Shown here one piece after another: positions 37,939 through 47,699 of a stretch of 64,000 nucleotides of DNA. The DNA lies in the NCBI RefSeq assembly GCF_040932035.1, contig NZ_JBFRBB010000001.1, positions 2,060,210 to 2,124,209 on the forward strand, written 5' to 3'. This stretch comes from Hoeflea_A sp040932035. GTDB taxonomy: Bacteria; Pseudomonadota; Alphaproteobacteria; Rhizobiales; Rhizobiaceae. The notes under the pieces are model-generated. The model was not told where the DNA came from. It saw only the letters and a list, made by a program, of their open reading frames with translations, and did no database searches. Position numbers and translations under genes: made by a program. Positions within the stretch are counted from its first letter, which is position 1. Each line of letters begins with the position of its first letter.

Positions 37939-38256
37939 CTATCCCATCATGCGGTAGTGCAGATCGAACATGATCCAGAGCGTTCCGCCAACGAGGATGA
38001 AGATCAAAACGATGGCAAATGCGAGCGCCAGCAGGTTCTCACGCGGCGTGGTCTTCAGGTTGAGATGCAGGAAATAATACATGTGCACCAGCATCTGGAC
38101 GACGGCTGCGACCGCTATGACGACGAGCGTTGTCAGAACCGGAAGAGCGCCGGTCCAGACCAGAGCAAATGGTATGACGGTGAGGATGAGTGCCAGGACG
38201 AAGCCGGTCAGATAAGCCCTGTGGGTGTGCGTATCGGTGTGATGCGACTTTTCCAT
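37939..38256 (-). CDS. cyoD: Cytochrome bo3 ubiquinol oxidase subunit IV
   Basis: 105 residues with three transmembrane helices and a His-rich polar N-terminus (SHHTDTHTHRAY). It is the small accessory subunit of the bo3 oxidase and aids assembly of the copper-heme centre. Its start follows the cyoC stop without a gap. Confidence 0.93.
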   Translation of the reverse strand: MEKSHHTDTHTHRAYLTGFVLALILTVIPFALVWTGALPVLTTLVVIAVAAVVQMLVHMYYFLHLNLKTTPRENLLALAFAIVLIFILVGGTLWIMFDLHYRMMG

Positions 38257-38874
38257 TTAGAGGACCCCCGGCAGATACACGACAGAAAATATTCCGATCC
38301 AGACGATATCGAGGAAGTGCCAGAACAATCCGAGCCGATAGAGGCGCGATAAAACGGGATTGCTCAGCCCCTTGACGGCGACTTGGACGATCATCACCGT
38401 GATGCCGACAATCCCAAGGCTGACATGCAGCCCATGCGTCCCGACAAGCGTGAAGAATGCGGATAGGAAGCCGCTGGTATCCGGCCCGGCGCCGGACGCA
38501 ATCATGCCATAGAATTCGACAAGCTCCATGGCGACAAATCCGGCGCCAAATGCAATCGTTACGATCAGCCAGAGGATGACCTGGCCCTTCTGGCGCGACA
38601 GCGAGGCGAGGGTCGCGAATCCGAATGTTATACTGGAGAAGAGTAACAGCAGCGTTTCGCCTGCAGTGTGCGTCAGATCGAAAAGCGATTTTGCATCCGG
38701 TCCCGATGCAATGTTACGGCTCATGACGACATAGGTTGCAAAGAGCAGTGCAAAGATGATTGCATCGGTCATCAGATAGAGCCAGAAACCAAATTCGCGG
38801 TCCTCGAACTCCTCGCCGCCTCCCAACTGCAAAACCGCTTCGTCCTCAACCGTAGGCGTTTCGGCAACTGACAT
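38257..38874 (-). CDS. cyoC: Cytochrome bo3 ubiquinol oxidase subunit III
   Basis: 205 residues with five transmembrane helices; GFWLYLMTDAIIFALLFATYVV, LVEFYGMI and GTHGLHVSLGI are subunit III motifs. The ATG at 38874 is used rather than an upstream start inside cyoB, leaving one base between genes. Confidence 0.95.
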   Translation of the reverse strand: MSVAETPTVEDEAVLQLGGGEEFEDREFGFWLYLMTDAIIFALLFATYVVMSRNIASGPDAKSLFDLTHTAGETLLLLFSSITFGFATLASLSRQKGQVILWLIVTIAFGAGFVAMELVEFYGMIASGAGPDTSGFLSAFFTLVGTHGLHVSLGIVGITVMIVQVAVKGLSNPVLSRLYRLGLFWHFLDIVWIGIFSVVYLPGVL

Positions 38875-38875
38875 A

Positions 38876-40909
38876 TCAGATACTCCCTGCGGCGGGTTGT
38901 TCGCCCGACACGTTTGAGCCGGCTGCGGTCTCATCGGTCGGAATAGTCAATGTCGAGAACTGCCGCTGATTTTCGATTGCCTCGACTTCGGCTGCCGCCA
39001 TTGTGAATTCATCGTCGTCATTGCTGGCACGAACGATCAGTACAATCACAGATACGACCAGGCAGACGGCCGCCAGCCACCAGATATGCCAGATCATCGC
39101 AAAACCCAGCAGGAAGCCCATGGCGCCGAGGATTACACCGGCGCTTGTGTTTTTCGGCATTGCGATGTCTTCGTATTTCGCCGGTTTTTGGCCGACGACA
39201 CCGCGTCGCTTCATGTCGGCGAAAGCGTCGAGATCCTCCACCTGCGGAATGACGGCAAAGTTGTAGGATGCCGGGGGCGAGGATGTTGCCCACTCCAAGG
39301 TACGGCCGTTCCAGGGATCGCCGGTCGCATCGACGGCCTGGGCGCGGTCACGCACGCTGACCACCAACTGCATGACGATGCAGAAGATGCCTATGAGCAC
39401 AAACACGGCGCCGATTGCGGCGACCACCAGATAAGGCTGCCACTCCGGTACATTATAGTGCTCCATGCGGCGCACCATGCCCATGAACCCGAGCACGTAG
39501 AGTGGCATGAAGGCCAGATAGAAACCGATCAGCCAGAACCAGAAAGCCCTGATGCCCCATGTTTCATTGAGCTTGAAGCCAAAAGCCTTGGGGAACCAGT
39601 AATTCATGCCGGCAAAGTAGCCGAACAGTGCACCCGGTATCAGCACGTTGTGAAAATGTGCCACCAGGAACGTCGAATTGTGCATCAGGTAATCCGCCGG
39701 CGGCAGCGCCAGCAGCACGCCGCTTATGCCGCCGATGACGAAGGTCACGATAAAACCGATGGTCCAGTACATGGACGGGTGGAAGACGATGCGGCCGCGG
39801 AACATGGTGAACAGCCAATCGAACACTTTCACACCCGTTGGAACCGCAATGACCATGGTGGCGATGCCGAAAAACGCGTTCACATTGGCGCTCGAGCCCA
39901 TGGTGAAGAAGTGATGCAGCCAGACCGAGAACGATAAGATGCCGATGCAGCCGGTTGCATAGACGAGCGATTCGTATCCGAACAGCCGTTTTCCAGAAAA
40001 GGTTGCCACCACCTCGGAATAGATGCCGAAGGCCGGCAGGATCAGGATATAGACTTCCGGGTGGCCCCATATCCAAAGCAGGTTGGCGAAATTCATCATG
40101 TTTCCGCCATCGCCATTGGTAAAGAAGTGCATGCCCAAATAGCGGTCAAGGCCGAGTTGAATGGCAACAACAGTCAGTGCCGGGAAGGCGAAGGCAATGA
40201 GCACGCTGACCACCAAAGTCGTCCAGGTGAACATGGGCATGCGCATCAGCTTCATGCCCGGAGCGCGTTTCTTCAGGATCGTTACGACGAAATTGATACC
40301 GGTCAGTGTGCTGCCGACGCCGCTGACCAGCAGTGCCCACAGCCAGTAGTCGACCCCGACGCCGGGGCTGTATTCGATGCCGGAGAAGGGCGGATAACCT
40401 GTCCAGCCCGCTTCCGAAAATTTGCCGACCACCAGAGAAATCAGCACTAGGCCCGCGCCTGCCGCCGTCAGCCATAGGCTGATGGAATTCATGAACGGAA
40501 ACGCCACGTCGCGTGCGCCGATCTGCTGCGGCGTGACGATGTTGAATAGGCCGGCCACAAACGGCATCGCCATGAAGAAGATCATGATGGTGCCGTGCGA
40601 GGTGAATATCTGTTCGAAATGTTCCGGCGGCAGATAACCCTCCGAGTTGAGAGCAACCGCCTGTTGGGCTCGCATCATGATCGCATCGATGAAGCCGCGA
40701 ATGAGCATAACCAGCGCCATGACGATGTACATGATGCCGATCTTCTTGTGATCGACACTGGTCAGCCACTCTGTCCACAAATAGCGCCAGGCGCCCAGAT
40801 AGGTCACCAGTATCACGACAGCGAGACCACCGAACACGGTTACCGCAGCGCCGCTCATGGCGACCCAGCTGTAGAACGGCAGAGCATCTATGGTCAGTTT
40901 ACCGAGCAT
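38876..40909 (-). CDS. cyoB: Cytochrome bo3 ubiquinol oxidase subunit I
   Basis: 677 residues of the heme-copper oxidase family. HGTIMIFFMAMP holds a low-spin heme His, WGHPEVYILILPAFGIYSE the Cu-B and cross-linked His-Tyr pair, and HHFFTMG the two further Cu-B histidines. It reduces oxygen and pumps protons in the inner membrane. The ATG at 40909 follows GGGGG; an in-frame TTG at 40921 is less likely. Confidence 0.97.
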   Translation of the reverse strand: MLGKLTIDALPFYSWVAMSGAAVTVFGGLAVVILVTYLGAWRYLWTEWLTSVDHKKIGIMYIVMALVMLIRGFIDAIMMRAQQAVALNSEGYLPPEHFEQIFTSHGTIMIFFMAMPFVAGLFNIVTPQQIGARDVAFPFMNSISLWLTAAGAGLVLISLVVGKFSEAGWTGYPPFSGIEYSPGVGVDYWLWALLVSGVGSTLTGINFVVTILKKRAPGMKLMRMPMFTWTTLVVSVLIAFAFPALTVVAIQLGLDRYLGMHFFTNGDGGNMMNFANLLWIWGHPEVYILILPAFGIYSEVVATFSGKRLFGYESLVYATGCIGILSFSVWLHHFFTMGSSANVNAFFGIATMVIAVPTGVKVFDWLFTMFRGRIVFHPSMYWTIGFIVTFVIGGISGVLLALPPADYLMHNSTFLVAHFHNVLIPGALFGYFAGMNYWFPKAFGFKLNETWGIRAFWFWLIGFYLAFMPLYVLGFMGMVRRMEHYNVPEWQPYLVVAAIGAVFVLIGIFCIVMQLVVSVRDRAQAVDATGDPWNGRTLEWATSSPPASYNFAVIPQVEDLDAFADMKRRGVVGQKPAKYEDIAMPKNTSAGVILGAMGFLLGFAMIWHIWWLAAVCLVVSVIVLIVRASNDDDEFTMAAAEVEAIENQRQFSTLTIPTDETAAGSNVSGEQPAAGSI

Positions 40910-40929
40910 CTTGGCCCCCAAGCTGGTTC

Positions 40930-41808
40930 TTATTGATCCGTCACATTTGAGGAATGTTCCGGCCGTTGGGCATATTTGGCGAGGATTCGCTGGAACAGGC
41001 CCGGATCGTAGCCGGAATAGTATTCAACGTCATGCGCGACGCTTGGCTTGACCAGTACATCGTAAGCCGCCTGGTCGAGAGATTTGCCGGACTGGCGTAC
41101 CTTTTGTGTCCAGGCGTCGAAATCCTCGTTGGACATCGCATAGGCTTGAAAGTGCTGATCGGCAAAACCGTCGCCGCTGTACATCGTGTTGCGCCCGGTG
41201 AACTCACCCGGTTCATCGGCAATCAGGTGGAGACGGCTGGTCATGCCGGCCATGGCGTAGATCTGACCGCCAAGCGCAGGAATCATGAAGGAATTCATGA
41301 CCGTATCGGAAGTGATCTTGAGCGACAGCGGCCTTTCGCTTGGAAAGGCCAGCTCATTGACCGTGGCAATGCCGTATTCGGGATAAATGAAAAGCCATTT
41401 CCAATCCTGCGCAACGGCCTGGACCTCGATAGCGTTTTCGGTACCTGCAATGTTTCTGTACGGATCAAGCTTGTGCGTGGTGGTCCACAGCAGATAGCCG
41501 AGTGCGGCAACAATTAATGCAGGAACCAGCCAGATCAGCGCATCGATTTTGCCTGAGTAGGACCAGTCCGGGGTGTATTTTCCCTTGCCGCCCGAGGCCC
41601 GGTAGCGCCACACGAAAAGACCGGCGAATATGAAGACCGGGATTGCGACAATGAGCATCAGATAAAACGCAGTGAACAGGAGATCGCGTTCGACCAGGGC
41701 AATTGGGCCTTTCGGATGCAGTATCGGCGCTTTGTCCAGACCGCAGCCGGCCAACAACAATGCGGTCAGGAACACCTGCAGAATTCGCGAAAGTTGTACT
41801 CCGGTCAT
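40930..41808 (-). CDS. cyoA: Cytochrome bo3 ubiquinol oxidase subunit II
   Basis: 292 residues. The N-terminus is a lipoprotein signal with LLAGC as lipobox, followed by two transmembrane helices and a periplasmic cupredoxin domain lacking the Cu-A Cys pair, as expected for a quinol oxidase. DWKWLFIYPEYGIATVNEL is a typical CyoA stretch. A GTG at 41817 is an alternative start. It is the first gene of cyoABCD. Confidence 0.94.
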   Translation of the reverse strand: MTGVQLSRILQVFLTALLLAGCGLDKAPILHPKGPIALVERDLLFTAFYLMLIVAIPVFIFAGLFVWRYRASGGKGKYTPDWSYSGKIDALIWLVPALIVAALGYLLWTTTHKLDPYRNIAGTENAIEVQAVAQDWKWLFIYPEYGIATVNELAFPSERPLSLKITSDTVMNSFMIPALGGQIYAMAGMTSRLHLIADEPGEFTGRNTMYSGDGFADQHFQAYAMSNEDFDAWTQKVRQSGKSLDQAAYDVLVKPSVAHDVEYYSGYDPGLFQRILAKYAQRPEHSSNVTDQ

Positions 41809-42054
41809 GATTTTCACTTATCCATCCCTGATGTGGGCCCTGATATGGGGTGAGGAAGCACCTGGGATGCACATAGTACAATCAGGTACTTATAAGTGTA
41901 TCTGCCAGTCATCTTACGATGACCGAGCTTGTTGACAAGCCGGCGATGCATTTTTCCTCAGGGAACGGCGCTGCGAACCCGCTGCGGCAGGGATTACAAC
42001 CGGTGGGGGGCTTTACGTCGGTGCACTTTTATGGAAGATTTATATACGAACAAA
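41809..42054 (-). other. Upstream region of the cyo operon
   Basis: Gene-free. It holds a perfect 10-bp palindrome ACTTATAAGT (near 41888) and a dyad CTTGT-TG-ACAAG (41928-41939). On the minus strand TATAAG and TACTAT boxes occur at the first palindrome and just after it, so one may be the cyoA -10. Regulation by oxygen is expected for cyo operons but I see no clear FNR site. Confidence 0.35.
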
Positions 42055-42090
42055 CAAAAAAGACCCCGAATCGCAAAAGCGACCGGGGCT
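42055..42090 (-). terminator. Rho-independent terminator behind the DUF6455 gene
   Basis: On the minus strand a compound stem (CCCCGG with TCGC-TTTT-GCGA at its tip) is followed by TCTTTTTTG. It lies about 70 bases beyond the DUF6455 stop and should keep that transcript out of cyo. A small CTCCC/GGGAG hairpin stands at 42105-42117. Confidence 0.85.
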
Positions 42091-42159
42091 AGTTGAGGGA
42101 TACTCTCCCATAGGGAGCTGTTTAGAAAAGGGCCCGCTGACTGGAAACGTCGGTTGGGC

Positions 42160-42435
42160 CTATTTCAATTCCTGCGGCATTGCTGCCTTGAGCCTGGCAA
42201 ACAGAGCGCGGTTCCGGCAATATTCCGGTGCGTCTGCTGGCTCCGCATTCGTATCTAGCCAAGTCTCGCATTCCTCTGCGCCGGTGCAACCCACACAGCG
42301 CATCGCGGCTCTACGGTAGACCGGCCCGATGTTGTCTATCTGTGTCAGCTCATCGCGAACGCCGAGCTTGACCATCATTTTTTCAAACAGGTCGGCATGG
42401 TGGTCGATGCGTGAAATTATGTTCTGAATTCCCAT
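42160..42435 (-). CDS. DUF6455 family protein with a Cys cluster
   Basis: 91 residues from the ATG at 42435, which has GGAGG upstream. The second half carries CVGCTGAEECETW and a fourth Cys in EYCRNR, a pattern kept in this alphaproteobacterial family and able to bind a metal or iron-sulfur centre. No signal peptide is seen in this reading. Function unknown; it is monocistronic with its own terminator. Confidence 0.78.
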   Translation of the reverse strand: MGIQNIISRIDHHADLFEKMMVKLGVRDELTQIDNIGPVYRRAAMRCVGCTGAEECETWLDTNAEPADAPEYCRNRALFARLKAAMPQELK

Positions 42436-42661
42436 CTCGTACCTCCAGCCCATTGCCTTCGAATCCAATAATACGTGGCTGAGGAAGCGGCTCATTTGAT
42501 TTATGTCAAACATTTTGGCGAATCTTACCCGCCGCAATCGCTGTGCAAACGAGGTGCATTCGACGGAAAAGCTTGAACCCGCCAGTGCATTGGTTTAACC
42601 CGGGTCCAGGCTTTTTTGCCGATCCGTTTTCCAGAAAATCCAAGCTGCAAGATGCATTCAC

Positions 42662-44161
42662 ATGACCATTATTGATACGCGCACACCAGAGCCCAAACGG
42701 CTGATTCCCGGAGCAACCGGCGATTGGGAAGTAATTATCGGACTGGAGGTTCATGCGCAGGTATTGTCGCAGTCCAAACTGTTTTCCGGTGCATCGACGA
42801 CTTTCGGCAATGCGCCCAATGACAATGTCTCCCTTGTCGATGCGGCTATGCCCGGAATGCTGCCGGTGATTAATGAGGAATGCGTACGCCAGGCCGTGCG
42901 CACCGGACTTGGATTGAAAGCCGAAATCAACAACCGTTCGATCTTTGACCGCAAGAACTATTTTTATCCCGACCTTCCGCAGGGTTACCAGATTTCGCAG
43001 TACAAAGACCCGATTGTCGGCGAGGGCACGATCATCATCTCGGTCGGTCCGGACAAAAAAGGCAATTTTGAAGATATCGAGATCGGCATTGAGCGTCTGC
43101 ATCTGGAGCAGGATGCCGGCAAGTCAATGCATGACCAGCACCCGTCCATGAGCTATGTGGATCTCAACAGGTCCGGCGTCGCGCTGATGGAAATCGTGTC
43201 CAAACCGGATCTGCGCTCCTCCGACGAGGCAAAGGCCTATGTCACCAAATTGCGCACCATATTGCGGTATCTCGGCACATGCGATGGCAATATGGACGAG
43301 GGGTCGATGCGTGCGGATGTGAATGTTTCCGTTCGCCGGGTCGGCGAAGACTTCGGAACGCGCTGCGAAATCAAGAACGTCAACTCCATCCGCTTTGTCG
43401 GCCAGGCCATCGAATACGAAGCACGGCGCCAGATCGCCATCCTCGAAGATGGCGGATCGATCGACCAGGAGACGCGTTTGTTCGATCCCGGCAAGGGAGA
43501 AACCCGGTCCATGCGTTCGAAGGAAGATGCGCATGACTACCGCTATTTCCCCGATCCCGATCTGTTGCCACTCGAATTTGACGACGCCTATGTCGAAAAC
43601 CTGATTGCCGGCCTGCCCGAACTGCCCGACGACAAAAGGGCAAGGCTGATGGCTGATATGGGACTTTCCGCCTATGACGCCTCGATCCTGGTATCGGAAA
43701 AGTCGATCGCCGACTATTTTGAGGCCGTTGCCGAGGGACGTGACGGTAAGATGGCCGCCAACTGGGTGATCAACGATTTGCTCGGTGCGTTGAACAAGGC
43801 CGGCAAGACGATTGAAGACACGCCCGTTTCACCACAGCAGCTTGGCGCCGTCATTGATCTGATCAAGGAAGGCACGATTTCAGGCAAGATCGCGAAGGAT
43901 CTGTTTGAAATCGTCTGGAACGAAGGCGGGGACCCCAATCAGATCGTTGAAGACCGCGGCATGAAGCAGGTGACCGACACCGGTGCCATTGAAGCCGCCG
44001 TCGATGAGGTGATCGCCGCCAATGCCGACAAGGCTGAACAGGTCAAAGAAAAACCCTCCATGGCCGGCTGGTTTGTCGGACAAGTCATGAAGGCGACCCA
44101 GGGCAAAGCCAATCCGCAGGCAGTAAACGCACTTGTGCGCAAGAAGCTCGGCATCGAATAG
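42662..44161 (+). CDS. gatB: Aspartyl/glutamyl-tRNA amidotransferase subunit B
   Basis: 499 residues. WEVIIGLEVHAQV, YFYPDLPQGYQISQY and SMRADVNVSVRR are the core GatB signatures, and the C-terminal YqeY-like domain ends NPQAVNALVRKKLG. With GatA and GatC it amidates misacylated Glu-tRNA-Gln and Asp-tRNA-Asn. gatA and gatC are not in the window. A GNAT gene follows 15 bases later. Confidence 0.97.
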   Translation: MTIIDTRTPEPKRLIPGATGDWEVIIGLEVHAQVLSQSKLFSGASTTFGNAPNDNVSLVDAAMPGMLPVINEECVRQAVRTGLGLKAEINNRSIFDRKNYFYPDLPQGYQISQYKDPIVGEGTIIISVGPDKKGNFEDIEIGIERLHLEQDAGKSMHDQHPSMSYVDLNRSGVALMEIVSKPDLRSSDEAKAYVTKLRTILRYLGTCDGNMDEGSMRADVNVSVRRVGEDFGTRCEIKNVNSIRFVGQAIEYEARRQIAILEDGGSIDQETRLFDPGKGETRSMRSKEDAHDYRYFPDPDLLPLEFDDAYVENLIAGLPELPDDKRARLMADMGLSAYDASILVSEKSIADYFEAVAEGRDGKMAANWVINDLLGALNKAGKTIEDTPVSPQQLGAVIDLIKEGTISGKIAKDLFEIVWNEGGDPNQIVEDRGMKQVTDTGAIEAAVDEVIAANADKAEQVKEKPSMAGWFVGQVMKATQGKANPQAVNALVRKKLGIE

Positions 44162-44176
44162 GAACAGGCCAGCGCG

Positions 44177-44665
44177 ATGTGGGTCAGAACCGCCTCCGAA
44201 CGCGATCTGCAGGAGATCAACAGGCTGCTGGTGACAACCTGGCACGACACCTATGACGGCATCTACGGTGTAGACAAGGTGAACGAAATAACAGGCACGT
44301 GGCACGCGGTTCCGGTTTTGAAGCAGCGCCTGACGCAGCCGAACAGCGAGTTTGTCGTTGTCGATACCGGCGAAAAGATCTGCGCCATGGCTTTTGCATC
44401 CACCCAGGACGGCAAACTGATTGACCTGCATCAACTTTACGTGCTGCCCGAGGTGCAAGGGCAGGGCGCCGGTGGTCAGTTGCTTGACGAAATCAAGGTC
44501 TGTTTTCCTGAAGCCAAGCGAATTCGGTTGGAAGTGGAAGAAACAAACCAAAAAGCCGTTGCGTTTTACGAACGAAAAGGATTTGTCGAAACCGGTCGCA
44601 CCGCCAATTGCGGAGAACCGGGATCGGGTCTGCCCGCGCTGATTTTCGAATTGGCACTCGACTGA
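44177..44665 (+). CDS. GNAT-family N-acetyltransferase
   Basis: 162 residues with a complete GNAT fold: the acetyl-CoA loop is QGQGAGGQLLDEI and the final block NQKAVAFYERKGFVETGR. Substrate unknown. It is probably co-transcribed with gatB. Confidence 0.9.
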   Translation: MWVRTASERDLQEINRLLVTTWHDTYDGIYGVDKVNEITGTWHAVPVLKQRLTQPNSEFVVVDTGEKICAMAFASTQDGKLIDLHQLYVLPEVQGQGAGGQLLDEIKVCFPEAKRIRLEVEETNQKAVAFYERKGFVETGRTANCGEPGSGLPALIFELALD

Positions 44666-44790
44666 CGCTGATAGTTGGGGCCTGCCATGGAAAAGGCATA
44701 TTCGCGATGCCACAGTGGACTGGACAAGGCGGCGCGGGCACGGCATAAGGCCACAAACGTCAACTGACCGTATTCGGTACGAGGATATCC

Positions 44791-45189
44791 ATGAAGAATT
44801 TTCTGCTCCTGACATTTACCTGGTGGAACGGAACAACTCTTGGAACGCGGTTTCACACCTGGCGTAAGGGAACAAAGGTTGGTGAAGACGAGTTTGGCAA
44901 TGTCTATTACCAGGGCGGTACGGACAGCGAAGGCCGTACGCGCCGCTGGGTGATTTACAACGGTCTCTCTGAAGCCTCCGCAATCCCTCCCGGCTGGCAC
45001 GGCTGGATGCACCATCGCACCGATGTCTCTCCAGCCGATGAGAGCTACCAGGCAAGGGAATGGCAAAAGCCGCATCAGCCAAACATGACGGGCACTGCGG
45101 CAGCTTACCGCCCGAAGGGCTCGATCCTCAATCCAGCTGACAGGCCTCGCGTCACGGGCGACTACGACGCCTGGACGCCCGGTACATAA
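44791..45189 (+). CDS. NADH:ubiquinone oxidoreductase subunit NDUFA12
   Basis: 132 residues. TWWNGTTLGTRFHTWRKGTKVGEDEFGNVYY and RRWVIYNG match the B17.2/NDUFA12 family, an accessory complex I subunit restricted among bacteria mainly to alphaproteobacteria. The tail holds the usual HQPNMTGT. It is followed by the DUF2155 gene 14 bases later. Confidence 0.93.
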   Translation: MKNFLLLTFTWWNGTTLGTRFHTWRKGTKVGEDEFGNVYYQGGTDSEGRTRRWVIYNGLSEASAIPPGWHGWMHHRTDVSPADESYQAREWQKPHQPNMTGTAAAYRPKGSILNPADRPRVTGDYDAWTPGT

Positions 45190-45203
45190 TCCATCACGGT
45201 ACG

Positions 45204-45722
45204 ATGAAAAGCGGCGGAAAACACAAATTCGGCATGCACAACCTGTGTGTGGCATTGGCAGGCACCCTTTGCATTCTGGCGGGGGCCACGTCTGCGCGGG
45301 CTCAATCCAACTCGGATGTTCAGACCGAAGCGCTTGAGCCGGTGCAAACACTGAAGCCGGTTGAAAAGCAAAATCTCGCGCCGGCCGGTGACCCGCGAAT
45401 TTCAAACAAGGTCGCTGTCTTTTCCGGCATCGACAAGATCACCGGACGCATCATCACATTCGATGTCTATATTGATGAAACGGTTCAGTTCGGTGCGCTG
45501 CAGGTGACGCCGCGCGTATGCTATAGCCGCGACGAATCCCAAAAGCCGAAAACGACGACATTCGTTGAAGTTGACGAGATCACGCTGGATCGCAAGATCC
45601 GCCGTATTTTCACCGGCTGGATGTTTGCAGATTCGCCCGGTCTGAACGCTGTCGACCATGCCGTTTATGACGTCTGGCTGAAAGAATGCCGGATGGAATC
45701 GGATGTCCCGCCGCCGACCTGA
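45204..45722 (+). CDS. DUF2155 family exported protein
   Basis: 172 residues. A signal peptide ends near ARAQ, a Pro/Glu-rich stretch follows, then the conserved domain: AVFSGIDKITGRIITFDV, TPRVCYSR and GWMFADSPGLNAVDHAVYDVWL. Two Cys (CYSR and ECRM) may pair. The family is found in alphaproteobacteria beside NDUFA12 and aat, as here; function unknown. Confidence 0.9.
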   Translation: MKSGGKHKFGMHNLCVALAGTLCILAGATSARAQSNSDVQTEALEPVQTLKPVEKQNLAPAGDPRISNKVAVFSGIDKITGRIITFDVYIDETVQFGALQVTPRVCYSRDESQKPKTTTFVEVDEITLDRKIRRIFTGWMFADSPGLNAVDHAVYDVWLKECRMESDVPPPT

Positions 45723-45727
45723 CCGCA

Positions 45728-46339
45728 TCAGGCAAATACGGTTTCCACCATCATCGCCTCGTTCAATAGCGAATCATAGGTTTCCTTGGGAATGTCGACT
45801 GCGCCGAACCGTTTGAGGTGATCGGTGGTAAATTGCGTGTCGAGCAGTACATAGCCGCGCTGGCGAAGCCGTCTTACAAGATGGACGAGACAGACCTTTG
45901 ATGCGTCGCGTTCGCGAGAGAACATGCTCTCTCCAAAAAAGGCGCCCCGCAGCGAAACGCCGTAAAGGCCGCCCACCAATTCGTCATCCCGCCAGGCTTC
46001 AACACTGTGGGCGTGCCCCAGTTCGTGAAGCTGAATGTAAAGCCGTCTGATGGTGCGGTTGATCCAGGTCTTGTTCCTGCCGGGCCCGGGTTCCGCGCAA
46101 CCATCGATAACGGCGCTGAAGGCGCTATCGAAGCGTATGTCGAACCTGTTTTGCCGGCAGGTCTTTGCAAGGCTTTTCGGAATATGAAACAGCTCGAGCG
46201 GAATGACGCCCCTGACTTCGGGCTCGACCCAGAATACTTCCGGGTCGTCCGCCGACTCAGCCATTGGGAACAATCCGCAGCTATAGGCCTTGAGGAGCAG
46301 CTGCGGCGTTATATTCAGCCGATCTTCACTCCTGTGCAT
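45728..46339 (-). CDS. aat: Leucyl/phenylalanyl-tRNA-protein transferase
   Basis: 203 residues. LLLKAYSCGLFPMAE, FWVEPEVRGVIPL and GGLYGVSLRGAFFGESMFS are the Aat signatures. It adds Leu or Phe to proteins with N-terminal Lys or Arg, marking them for ClpAP. The ATG at 46339 lies 11 bases after accC; the longer frame would overlap accC. Confidence 0.95.
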   Translation of the reverse strand: MHRSEDRLNITPQLLLKAYSCGLFPMAESADDPEVFWVEPEVRGVIPLELFHIPKSLAKTCRQNRFDIRFDSAFSAVIDGCAEPGPGRNKTWINRTIRRLYIQLHELGHAHSVEAWRDDELVGGLYGVSLRGAFFGESMFSRERDASKVCLVHLVRRLRQRGYVLLDTQFTTDHLKRFGAVDIPKETYDSLLNEAMMVETVFA

Positions 46340-46350
46340 AACTCTATACT

Positions 46351-47691
46351 TTATTGCACGTCGAGATATTTCTCCAGCCAATGGATATCGTAATCGCCAT
46401 TGGCGATGTCCTGGTTTTCCAGAAGGTCCATGAACAGGGGTATCGTCGTGTTGATACCGTCGATAACGAATTCACCAAGCGCGCGCCGCAACCGCATCAT
46501 GCACTCGACGCGCGTACGGCCGTGCACGATCAGCTTGCCGATGAGGCTGTCGTAATAGGGCGGAATGGAGTAACCCTGATAGACGCCCGAATCGACACGC
46601 ACCCCCAGTCCGCCGGGCGGGTGATAGTGGGTTATGAGACCTGGCGACGGCGTGAAGGATTTCGGGTCTTCGGCGTTTATTCGGCACTCGATCGCGTGGC
46701 CGTTGAAGCGGATATCTTCCTGGGCCACTGACAGACCGCCACCCGAGGCGACGCGAATCTGTTCGTTGACAAGATCAATGCCCGTGATGGCTTCGGTTAC
46801 GGGATGCTCCACCTGAAGCCGGGTGTTCATCTCGATGAAATAAAACTCGCCGTTCTCATACAGGAACTCGATCGTTCCAGCGCCGCGATATTTGAGCTTT
46901 TTCATCGCGTTGGCACAGATCATGCCGATTTCTTCGCGCTGATGCGCATTAAGGGCAGGGGAGTTTGCTTCTTCCCAGACCTTCTGATGGCGCCGCTGAA
47001 GCGAACAGTCGCGTTCGCCAAGATGTATGGCGTTGCCGTTGCCGTCGCCCATGACCTGAATTTCGATATGGCGGGGCTTGCCGAGATATTTTTCGATATA
47101 GACCGCTTCGTTGCCGAATGCAGCGCCGGCCTCCGTGCGAGCTGTTGCCAGGGCAAGCGAAAGCTCAGCCTCGTTGTTGGCAACCTTCATGCCACGGCCG
47201 CCGCCGCCAGCGGTTGCTTTGATAATGACAGGATAGCCGATTTCTCCGGCAATTCTGGCCGCTTCGTTTTCGTCTGCAACTTCGCCTTGCGATCCCGGAA
47301 CGACGGGAATGCCCAGTTCCTCAGCGGTTTTTTTCGCTGTGATCTTGTCACCCATAATCTGGATATGTTGGGCGGTCGGTCCAATGAAGGTTATGTCGTG
47401 CGCTTCAAGAATCTCGGCGAATTTGGCGTTTTCGGACAGGAAGCCATAGCCCGGGTGCACGGCATCGGCTCCGGTTATTTCGCAGGCAGCAACAATCTGA
47501 TGAATGTTGAGATAGCTGTCGCGCGATGCGGGTGGACCGATGCAGACGCTTTCGTCGGCCAAACGTACATGCATCGCATCCGCGTCCGCGGACGAATGAA
47601 CGGCAACCGTGCTTATTCCCAGCTCCTTGCAGGCGCGAAGGACACGCAGGGCAATTTCGCCGCGATTGGCTATGAGAATTTTGGACAGCAT
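46351..47691 (-). CDS. accC: Biotin carboxylase, acetyl-CoA carboxylase subunit
   Basis: 446 residues. KILIANRGEIALRVLRAC opens the N-terminal domain, GGGGRGMK is the ATP-grasp glycine loop and FIEMNTRLQVEHPVTE the catalytic region. It carboxylates biotin on AccB with bicarbonate and ATP. The ATG at 47691 is used; the TTG one codon upstream is unlikely. It follows accB by 8 bases. Confidence 0.97.
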   Translation of the reverse strand: MLSKILIANRGEIALRVLRACKELGISTVAVHSSADADAMHVRLADESVCIGPPASRDSYLNIHQIVAACEITGADAVHPGYGFLSENAKFAEILEAHDITFIGPTAQHIQIMGDKITAKKTAEELGIPVVPGSQGEVADENEAARIAGEIGYPVIIKATAGGGGRGMKVANNEAELSLALATARTEAGAAFGNEAVYIEKYLGKPRHIEIQVMGDGNGNAIHLGERDCSLQRRHQKVWEEANSPALNAHQREEIGMICANAMKKLKYRGAGTIEFLYENGEFYFIEMNTRLQVEHPVTEAITGIDLVNEQIRVASGGGLSVAQEDIRFNGHAIECRINAEDPKSFTPSPGLITHYHPPGGLGVRVDSGVYQGYSIPPYYDSLIGKLIVHGRTRVECMMRLRRALGEFVIDGINTTIPLFMDLLENQDIANGDYDIHWLEKYLDVQ

Positions 47692-47699
47692 CAAATGGC

